The notes under the pieces: model-generated
The model's database searches: none
What the model was told of the DNA's origin: nothing
What the model saw: the letters and a program-made list of their open reading frames with translations, nothing else
Source of the DNA: a virus
IMG/VR virus record: IMGVR_UViG_3300025671_000638
Location: 1-21,471 of that record
Length of the DNA stretch: 21,471 bases
Reading direction: 5' to 3' (one strand)
Translations under genes and position numbers: made by a program
Shown: in pieces, positions 15,684-21,471 of the stretch
Layout of the letters: each line of letters starts with the position of its first letter
How positions within the stretch are numbered: the stretch's first letter is position 1

Positions 15684-15691
15684 TATACATA
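15684..15691 (-). promoter_or_regulatory. Variant leader motif (candidate late promoter) before the coiled-coil gene
   Basis: The coding strand reads ATATGTATAATTGA, sharing the first ten bases with the copy before the gp26-like gene. It ends 39 bases before the ATG. It is the weakest of the seven copies because the trailing A-rich part differs. Confidence 0.35.
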
Positions 15692-15724
15692 TTAATAAAT
15701 TATTTAAAAATTAAATTATTTTAA

Positions 15725-16714
15725 CTATTCTTGTGCAGGAGATGGTGGTATTCTGTTTGTATTTATTCTATTTGAAGGTACTCTTGTTGATGGAGGATCT
15801 ACATAATTAACATTGTCAGTATAATCAATATCTGTTCTACTAGCTTGAGAAGGATTTACATCATCTATATTACTTACTACTTCAGAATTAAATGTAATTG
15901 AAGCTTTAGAATTGTATTTTTTAATTGAAGATAGATCTTTTTGAAGTATATTAGGTACTATATAACCATACATTTTTATGCTAAAAGTACTTTTAACTAA
16001 TCTATCTTGATCTGCAGGCATTTCTACATTAGTTGCTACTGAATCAATTCTAGCTCTAAATTGATATCTTTCAGGATTACCCCAATATGAATCTGAAGCA
16101 TAATTTATTGCTTCTATTATCCCATTCATTTGTTCCATATAATAAGTTGAAATAATACAATCATAATTTAATGTTACATAATCAGGAACAACAACAGCAT
16201 ACATATTTTTTGTAGGTCTTCTATTATTTAATATATTGAATTTATCATAGGTGTTATTACTACTATATGATTTTTCAAACATTCTATAATTATTGGGAAA
16301 ATTAGCATCTAATTTATTAGTAATATTTCTATTTTTTTCAATATTAGTTCTTTTAAAAGTAATTAAAGGCATCATTATTCTATCTTTTCTATCTCTAAAA
16401 TACCCATTTTTTTGAATTTGATTCCATCTTTCAGAATCAGCATAAATAACGGGAACTTCTTCTCTTCTACCATTTTGAATTACTGTAGGTTTAATTACAT
16501 TATTGAAATAATATAATATAGTTTCATCAATATCATATAAACCAACTGAAAAAGGTTTTACAGTATCACCTTTAAAAGAAACTTGATTACTTCTGTTAGT
16601 TCTTTCATAAGCAGCATTATTAGGATTACCAGCTTCCTTAGAATAAGGATGATGCATTCCTTTACTTATCTCTTTTTGAGATTTTGGTATTACTTTTCTT
16701 CCTTTACTTGACAT
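15725..16714 (-). CDS. gp15: Tail sheath terminator / completion protein, gp15-like
   Basis: This 329-residue protein aligns by pattern with T4 gp15 (272 residues), the ring protein that caps the finished tail and binds the neck. Shared features are EEVPVIYADSERWNQIQ (T4: IRVPITYASKEHF), a central IMMPLITFKRTNIEKN, the NMYAVVVPDYVTLNYDCIIS and MEQMNGIIEAINYASDSYWG helix region, and STFSIKMYGYIVPN near residue 250 (T4: WSLTFEVNGWMYPP). Both proteins end in a Pro-rich tail, here VPSNRINTNRIPPSP. The start overlaps the gp14-like gene by 11 bases, which suggests translational coupling, and the upstream order 13-14-15 is the T4 order. Confidence 0.8.
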   Translation of the reverse strand: MSSKGRKVIPKSQKEISKGMHHPYSKEAGNPNNAAYERTNRSNQVSFKGDTVKPFSVGLYDIDETILYYFNNVIKPTVIQNGRREEVPVIYADSERWNQIQKNGYFRDRKDRIMMPLITFKRTNIEKNRNITNKLDANFPNNYRMFEKSYSSNNTYDKFNILNNRRPTKNMYAVVVPDYVTLNYDCIISTYYMEQMNGIIEAINYASDSYWGNPERYQFRARIDSVATNVEMPADQDRLVKSTFSIKMYGYIVPNILQKDLSSIKKYNSKASITFNSEVVSNIDDVNPSQASRTDIDYTDNVNYVDPPSTRVPSNRINTNRIPPSPAQE

Positions 16715-17279
16715 GTTTTATACTTGATATTAATCTTTCTTCTGATATTGCTACTTTGTCTGCTGGTACATAATGTGTTTCGGCTATTATTGATACATCA
16801 TAGCCAAAGTTTTCTAAATCTGAGTTGCCATATGGATTATATCCATTATCATCTTTATTAGGATAATCTGGATCTTTACCAACAAATAATTGATTATTAA
16901 TTAAATTGTAAATTTCATAATATCCATTTTCATACCATATTATATCACCAACTTCAGGAACAATTACTCCTATGTTACCAGATCCATTAGCTTTTACTCC
17001 TGCTAAATCATCTCTTAAGAATTTAAATGTACGACCTCCTGCAAAATCAATACCTAAATCTGTATTAGGAGAACTTTGATCTTGTCTATCAATTAATGTA
17101 TTAAGTAACATTGGAGCTTCATAATACTTTTCTTCAGCAGCTTCTCCATAAATATTAACATTAGTTTCTTCTAATCTAAATTTATAAAGTGCACATTCTT
17201 GAACAATAACATCCCACATTAGTTCTCTACTAATACCTCTAAACATGCTTACATCTCTTGCTGATCCAAATAATGCCAT
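16704..17279 (-). CDS. gp14: Neck protein, gp14-like
   Basis: This 191-residue protein is called mainly from position between gp13-like and gp15-like genes, and from internal patterns. These include FRLEETNVNIYGEAAEEKYY, then EVGDIIWYENGYYEIYNLIN, and a C-terminal FGYDVSIIAETHYVPADKVA. A 'GD-ii-W-x-n-x-yyEI' strand followed by an aromatic-rich H-Y end is typical of gp14, which with gp13 joins the head portal to the tail. T4 gp14 is longer, at 256 residues, so this form is compact. The gene starts one base after the gp13-like stop and overlaps the gp15-like gene. An AGGA lies 4 bases before its ATG, but it falls inside the gp13-like coding end and may be chance. Confidence 0.62.
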   Translation of the reverse strand: MALFGSARDVSMFRGISRELMWDVIVQECALYKFRLEETNVNIYGEAAEEKYYEAPMLLNTLIDRQDQSSPNTDLGIDFAGGRTFKFLRDDLAGVKANGSGNIGVIVPEVGDIIWYENGYYEIYNLINNQLFVGKDPDYPNKDDNGYNPYGNSDLENFGYDVSIIAETHYVPADKVAISEERLISSIKHVK

Positions 17280-17280
17280 A

Positions 17281-18438
17281 TTATCCTATATAAATTGGGT
17301 AAGGGACTGCTGCTTCAATCTTTTGTAATGATTCTGCTTCAGCTGCCTTAACCGCTAATAAATTACTTCTTGATGTTTCATCAAAATATTCTCTTAATCT
17401 TGTAATTAATGCCTCTTTTTCTGTTGTTGCGGCTGTAAGTAAATCTTGTTGATTTAATACAGTTTCAGCTCCAGGAATGGGTACTTGTGTATATTTACCT
17501 CTAATATACCCTAGTATTTCTTTACATAATGCTAGAGTATAATCAAAAATCCAACTTCTACCTATTGAATTAATTTCACAATAATCAGGATTACAATAAT
17601 TAACATTTGAAACATTTGTTACATTAAATTGTCCCTTAGGATACTGAGATATTGGATTATTTCTATCTGATAATTTTATATACTGTATCCATAGAGTTCC
17701 ACTATTTTGGGGTATAGGAAATATTCTTAAATTATTATTGATTAATTCAAATGAAAACTGTGACTTTCTAATTTGATCATTTAATTCTATAGCTTGAATT
17801 TTTTGTAAATCAAAACTAATAGGCATCAACATAAAATTAATTGCAGGTGAATAATTACCCCAACCAAATGTATCCATCATATTCATCATACCAGTTCCTG
17901 TACCAGCATAAGGATCAAAGAATTTTACAATCGCAGGTGTTGCTTCATAAAATACCCTCTTTACTTCAATAAAATCTTTATTATCTAATCCTAATGATTC
18001 TGAAGCCCATGTTTTTAAATCATAATCTTGTTTACCTGCTGTAATAGGAATTGATCCTGAATACCAAGTTGTGGTTCCTCCTGTTCCTGCTTCTTCTCCA
18101 TACTGCTCTGTATAACGTACTACACTAGCAAAATTAGGAGTTACCAATTCATGGTTTAAATTTGAAGCTGTTGGTGATCCTTCAATTGATAAATAATTTT
18201 CTCTTACTTTATAAGCATATAATTCATTACCATAAGTAGTTACTGCATCTTCAAATGCTGCGTAGAAATTTAAATCTTGTAACTCAACATCCATTATAGG
18301 ATAACCTAATCTTCTTGCTACATAAGTTACTACTTTGTCAGCATCTACTTGAAAATCATATTGATTATCATAGAATCCAAAAGGTGTATCTCCAGGAAAG
18401 AATGATGATGAACCAGGATAAATAGGGATTACAGCCAT
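17281..18438 (-). CDS. gp13: Neck protein / head-tail connector, gp13-like
   Basis: This 385-residue protein heads the neck cluster. The N-terminal region has KVVTYVARRLGYPIMDVELQ followed by DLNFYAAFEDAVTTYGNEL, a helical segment like those of phage connector proteins in which a 'RLG-P--(D/E)(V/I)-L' motif precedes an amphipathic helix. The middle is Gly/Met-rich (TGTGMMNMMDTFGWGNYSP), and the C-terminal part is helical and basic (KEALITRLREYFDET). T4 gp13 is 309 residues, so this is longer. The assignment rests on order (13-14-15 followed by 18-19) and on the N-terminal pattern. Its own copy of the leader motif lies just upstream, so it probably begins a late transcript separate from the methyltransferase gene. 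Confidence 0.6.
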   Translation of the reverse strand: MAVIPIYPGSSSFFPGDTPFGFYDNQYDFQVDADKVVTYVARRLGYPIMDVELQDLNFYAAFEDAVTTYGNELYAYKVRENYLSIEGSPTASNLNHELVTPNFASVVRYTEQYGEEAGTGGTTTWYSGSIPITAGKQDYDLKTWASESLGLDNKDFIEVKRVFYEATPAIVKFFDPYAGTGTGMMNMMDTFGWGNYSPAINFMLMPISFDLQKIQAIELNDQIRKSQFSFELINNNLRIFPIPQNSGTLWIQYIKLSDRNNPISQYPKGQFNVTNVSNVNYCNPDYCEINSIGRSWIFDYTLALCKEILGYIRGKYTQVPIPGAETVLNQQDLLTAATTEKEALITRLREYFDETSRSNLLAVKAAEAESLQKIEAAVPYPIYIG

Positions 18439-18452
18439 AATTTTATTTTTGT

Positions 18453-18460
18453 TATAAATA
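18453..18460 (-). promoter_or_regulatory. Recurrent leader motif (candidate late promoter) before the gp13-like gene
   Basis: The coding strand reads ATATTTATAACAAAAA, with its core ending 14 bases before the ATG. It falls in the 36-base gap after the methyltransferase gene and would start the neck-tail transcript. Confidence 0.5.
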
Positions 18461-18474
18461 TGGAAAAAAATTGT

Positions 18475-19032
18475 TTAATCAACAACCATTTTAATACAAT
18501 AATAATCTTTTTTAGTAAAATATTTGTATTTCATTTCTTCAGTAGGTGGATTAACACTTACATGATTAAAAATAACTTTTTCATTATTTATTTTAGAAGT
18601 ATGTTCTGCTACTTCTTTTGTAAAAGGATTATAGTAAGTTATTATACCTTTAGGTTTTAAATATTTTTTTACTGTAGGTAATAAATTATTAAAATTTTTA
18701 TCCTCCCACGTATCATGCATTATACCATCATATTTTTTATCAGGAATGCTACTAAACCAATCACCTTTTATAGGAATAACATTAGGTTTATCTTTAGCCC
18801 ATTTTAATAATCTATCAAATACTTGATCATTAATTTCAATTATAGTATGAGATTTTATATTATGTTGTTGTATAAAATTTGAACAAATACCCATACCAAA
18901 TCCTATCTCTAATATATCACCACCATTTTCAGTTACAACTTTAGCATGTTCTTTCATAATGGGAGTTTCCCACTCCATCATTATTTCTTTTTCGTTTTCG
19001 TCTAAAATTTTATCTTTTAAAAACGTATACAT
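18475..19032 (-). CDS. Class I SAM-dependent methyltransferase, guanidinoacetate N-methyltransferase-like
   Basis: This 185-residue protein has the SAM-binding motif I ILEIGFGMGICSNFI (residues 40-54) and an acidic residue (Glu66) ending strand 2. Several features match the guanidinoacetate N-methyltransferase (GAMT) and arginine methyltransferase RMT2 group rather than generic methyltransferases. WETP occurs at residues 21-24 (GAMT: RWETPYM). IIEINDQVFDRLLKWA resembles GAMT IIECNDGVFQRLRDWA, VIPIKGDW resembles VIPLKGLW, and KYDGIMHDTW resembles HFDGILYDTY. Glu22 and Asp107 therefore align with GAMT Glu45 and Asp134, which contact the guanidino group. The protein lacks GAMT's long N-terminus. 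The start abuts the upstream stop (TAG-ATG). The substrate is unknown; an arginine side chain of a host or virion protein is a reasonable guess. Confidence 0.85.
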   Translation of the reverse strand: MYTFLKDKILDENEKEIMMEWETPIMKEHAKVVTENGGDILEIGFGMGICSNFIQQHNIKSHTIIEINDQVFDRLLKWAKDKPNVIPIKGDWFSSIPDKKYDGIMHDTWEDKNFNNLLPTVKKYLKPKGIITYYNPFTKEVAEHTSKINNEKVIFNHVSVNPPTEEMKYKYFTKKDYYCIKMVVD

Positions 19033-20784
19033 CTAACAAGCAGTTGGAGCAGTTTTTAAAATTCCTTCATAACCTAATTGAAATTGGAAAAATGATCTTC
19101 CTGAACCTATACCAACATATAAATTTTGACCGTTAACAGGATATAGAAAGTTTGAGTCCCAAAATAATACTGATCCAAGAGCTAATGTAGATGAAGGTGA
19201 ATATACAGTACCACCTTCAGCAAAACCACCAGTTAAATCATCACAAGCTGCAGCTGTTGTGTCCCAGGGTTCGATTTGACCTGGAGTTCCTGATGTAAAA
19301 GTATCTACTAATAAAGTATGAGAATTTGCTGTTGGTTTAGAAATATCATTAGACATAATATTAACTGTTTCATCTTTATCAGTTGCATCTGTATCACAAA
19401 AACCTTGAACTGCTACATTACATAAGAAAAAATCTCCTGCATTAGCTGATGTTCCTGTTCCTGATCCATTTCCAAAATATGCTTTTGATGAATGAGGAGT
19501 AGTTGTATTTTGACCACTAAATGCTTTTGCTTCTTGAAAAGTACCTGCTGAATTAAATCTCATAATTACATCAGAATACCCACTTGCTGCAGGAGCAGAT
19601 CCTGAATAACCTGATGATACAAAAGCATTCCATGCACAAGATCCTCCTACTATTGTTCCCCTTCCATGTGCTTCTTTTGCAGTAAAAGGAGTCATTTCTG
19701 TTCCATTTCCATCTGCTTGTGACTCTGCTGAAAGTAATGTTAGTTGAGGTGAAGTTCCATAAACAGCAGTACATTCACCTGAAAAATAACTTCCTCCAGA
19801 AGGTCCTCCAGCAATATTAGTATATGTATTGTCTCTTCCACTACTAGGTGTACATAAAGTTGATGTACCATTAGCAGAAGATCTTCCTGTAATAGTATCT
19901 CCACCCCCAGAATTAGTTCTTCCTACTTCTGCAGAATTTACTGAAAATACATGACCCCCTGTTGAAAACCAACCATACACAGGTCCTTCTAACGCCATTG
20001 GATATAAAGGCATACAATCATTAGATGGTGCTTCTCCTCTCCAAGCTAAAATAGGACCATCTGCTAAAATGTAATAATTTCCTGTTGTTGTAGTAGAATA
20101 AGAATTATCAGATCCTGCATTACCTGTTCCAGCAGATAATAAAGTTGCTGTATGAACACTAGTCATACTAGTTACATTACTTCCTCCTGTTGCAGTATAC
20201 ATTACTTGAACATTAACTGATCTAGAAGTGTCTAAATTTTGAAAATAAAAAACAACAGTAGATCTATCTCTTCTTGTAGCAAAAGCAAATCCAGCATACC
20301 CTGCGTATGTTCCTATTAATCCAGGATTACTAGTATTATAAAGAGTAAAAGGTTGAGTACAGTGTATTTGATCCCCTACACTAAGAGAGGCTAATGATGT
20401 AGTCCCCCCTCTAGATGTTATAGTAGCTACAGTTGTACCATTTTTACTAACTGTAGTAGTACCATCATTCATTGCCATTACATTATATGATGTTGCGTAT
20501 GGTATAAACACAGTATTGCACCACTCACCTAAAGTAGATGTTCCTTTCATTGTTCTTTGAAACCCTGAATTATTTTCATTTAAATTACTCTGAAAAGGAA
20601 ATAAATTTTTTAATTGATAATTTGATTCGGGATTTACTGTAGAATTTGAGTTTGGGAGAGATGCTTGAGCTCCTACTGTATTAAAAGTATTATTCAATGA
20701 AAAATTAGTAGTTTGAGAATAAAATGTAGTATTATCCCATAATTTAATTACATTATTCCACACATTTGATAAACTTACTGCCAT
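19033..20784 (-). CDS. Virion structural protein (Gly/Ser/Thr-rich, beta-type)
   Basis: This 583-residue protein is rich in Gly, Ser, Thr and Asn, with many predicted short strands and scattered cysteines, including Cys as the last residue. Informative stretches are VWNNVIKLWDNTTFYSQT near the N-terminus, FAFATRRDRSTVVFYFQNLD, YYILADGPILAWRGEAPSND, and the C-terminal LYVGIGSGRSFFQFQLGYEG. This composition resembles surface structural proteins I recall from aquatic T4-like phages, which decorate the capsid or serve as short fibres. No enzyme motif, signal peptide or coiled coil is visible. It lies between the S74 tail fibre, whose stop is 6 bases upstream, and the methyltransferase. A fibre, adhesin or decoration role is likely; which one is not determinable. 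Confidence 0.5.
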   Translation of the reverse strand: MAVSLSNVWNNVIKLWDNTTFYSQTTNFSLNNTFNTVGAQASLPNSNSTVNPESNYQLKNLFPFQSNLNENNSGFQRTMKGTSTLGEWCNTVFIPYATSYNVMAMNDGTTTVSKNGTTVATITSRGGTTSLASLSVGDQIHCTQPFTLYNTSNPGLIGTYAGYAGFAFATRRDRSTVVFYFQNLDTSRSVNVQVMYTATGGSNVTSMTSVHTATLLSAGTGNAGSDNSYSTTTTGNYYILADGPILAWRGEAPSNDCMPLYPMALEGPVYGWFSTGGHVFSVNSAEVGRTNSGGGDTITGRSSANGTSTLCTPSSGRDNTYTNIAGGPSGGSYFSGECTAVYGTSPQLTLLSAESQADGNGTEMTPFTAKEAHGRGTIVGGSCAWNAFVSSGYSGSAPAASGYSDVIMRFNSAGTFQEAKAFSGQNTTTPHSSKAYFGNGSGTGTSANAGDFFLCNVAVQGFCDTDATDKDETVNIMSNDISKPTANSHTLLVDTFTSGTPGQIEPWDTTAAACDDLTGGFAEGGTVYSPSSTLALGSVLFWDSNFLYPVNGQNLYVGIGSGRSFFQFQLGYEGILKTAPTAC

Positions 20785-20790
20785 AATAAC

Positions 20791-21471
20791 CTATTTTTTC
20801 TTTAATTCATCAACTTCAGCTTTTAGTTCTTTAACAGCTTCAATTAGTACTGCTACTAATTTATCGTATTTAACTGCTTTATAACCATTACTTCTTGTTT
20901 CTACTAAATCTGGGAATACAGCTTCTATTTCTTGAGCTATAACACCTACGTCTGATCCTTCATTAGCATGTATGGCTTTATCTTTATTTGCTTCAAATTC
21001 TTTCCAATCAAAAGTAACACCATTTAATAAACTTACTTTATCCAAAGCATTAGGTATAGGTAATATATTAGTTTTTAATCTTCTATCTGATGAGTAAAAT
21101 GCTATTACATCATTAGTTGCTCTAATTAATCCTGTTGTTGAAACACCCGTAGTACCTACTCCTAATCCTGCTGTAGTAATGTCAACATAATTTTCACCTA
21201 CTTTAAGTGAACCCGCTCCTCCTAAACCTTTAATTACTGTATTAAAATCTTCATCTGCACTATTAAATGTAGCATCTTGTGTATTAAAGTTTATTTCATA
21301 ATCCCCAGCAGCACTACCTATATTTATTTTATCAGTTGAAGCATTATATGTAAAATTAGCTTCTGCATTTAATACTCCTACACTCGCATCACCAGTAATT
21401 ACTCTATTATCAGCATTGTTATTTATAGTTGCTGTTCCTGTTTTACCTTGAGTACCTTGAGTACCTTGTCT
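20791..21471 (-). CDS. C-terminal part of a tail fibre with S74 intramolecular chaperone domain (5' end outside window)
   Basis: The frame is open from the window edge to the stop at 20791, giving 226 residues of the C-terminus. A start codon proposed at 21045 (TTG) would cut the S74 domain, so the gene clearly begins outside the window. The fragment opens with collagen-like QGTQGTQGKTG, continues with a beta-rich repeat region (GVLNAEANFTYNASTDKINI), then the S74 domain from SSDRRLKTNI through NALDKVSLLNGVTFDW and DVGVIAQEIEAVFPDLVE to a short C-terminal coiled coil (LIEAVKELKAEVDELKKK). S74 domains help fibres trimerise and then usually cleave themselves off at a conserved Ser-Asp near the domain start, here at 21085-21090. 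It is the phage's likely receptor-binding fibre or a similar appendage. Confidence 0.85.
   Translation of the reverse strand, partial: RQGTQGTQGKTGTATINNNADNRVITGDASVGVLNAEANFTYNASTDKINIGSAAGDYEINFNTQDATFNSADEDFNTVIKGLGGAGSLKVGENYVDITTAGLGVGTTGVSTTGLIRATNDVIAFYSSDRRLKTNILPIPNALDKVSLLNGVTFDWKEFEANKDKAIHANEGSDVGVIAQEIEAVFPDLVETRSNGYKAVKYDKLVAVLIEAVKELKAEVDELKKK
21443..21469 (-). repeat. Three tandem 9-base units coding collagen-like Gly-x-x triplets
   Basis: On the coding strand CAAGGTACT is repeated, with a third unit CAAGGTAAA, encoding QGT-QGT-QGK. The array may continue past the window edge. Confidence 0.6.

Noticed and set aside
9652-18460. Five TATAAATA octamers on the plus strand as classical T4 late promoters
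   Set aside because: They point rightward, where no plausible plus-strand gene exists. The conservation extends on the coding-strand side (AATAAAA), so I treat them as part of a minus-strand leader motif instead.
1-21471. tRNA genes, CRISPR arrays, insertion sequences or defence systems
   Set aside because: No cloverleaf-like GTTCRA-type segment, regularly spaced repeat array, transposase or toxin-type gene was seen; gaps between genes are too short to hide them.

Overview
The window is part of a contractile-tailed (myovirus) phage genome of the T4 superfamily. It is AT-rich by eye, and every convincing gene lies on the minus strand, so the genes are read from high to low coordinates. The evidence is a run of T4-type structural homologues: neck proteins gp13/gp14, tail terminator gp15, sheath gp18, tube gp19, a gp26-family chaperone, a tape measure and baseplate proteins. 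The gp32-type single-strand-binding protein points the same way. Gene starts have A-rich leaders and almost no Shine-Dalgarno sequence. Together with the base composition this suggests a Bacteroidota host, possibly aquatic, but that is inference.

In transcription order, the right end (21471-18475) holds the 3' part of a tail fibre with collagen-like repeats and an S74 chaperone domain. A Gly/Ser/Thr-rich virion protein and a small methyltransferase resembling guanidinoacetate N-methyltransferase follow. The neck and tail module (18438-13063) carries gp13-like, gp14-like, gp15-like, a small coiled-coil protein, the sheath and the tube, and ends at a UUCG hairpin terminator. The assembly and baseplate module (12962-2758) carries a gp26-family tail chaperone with a strong programmed -1 frameshift signal, then the tape measure, a small unknown protein, a gp48/54-like protein, a gp53-like LysM protein, a large hub with a DUF5675 domain, and a last virion protein with a His cluster. 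The left end (2726-1) is a replication and recombination block: a reduced family A DNA polymerase, an unknown protein, gp32, and the first 41 codons of a probable RecA/UvsX-type recombinase.

A leader motif close to ATAT(T/G)TATAA(T/C)AAA precedes seven genes that head apparent transcription units and is absent from tightly packed downstream genes, so it is a good candidate for a phage late promoter. The strongest findings are the frameshifted tail chaperone (two overlapping slippery heptamers, a correctly spaced hairpin and a 97-codon extension in frame -1), this motif, the GAMT-like methyltransferase, the compact PolA-type polymerase with altered motifs, and the hub with a built-in cell-wall-type domain. 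No tRNA, rRNA, CRISPR array or insertion sequence was seen, and no gene-free stretch exceeds about 100 bases.
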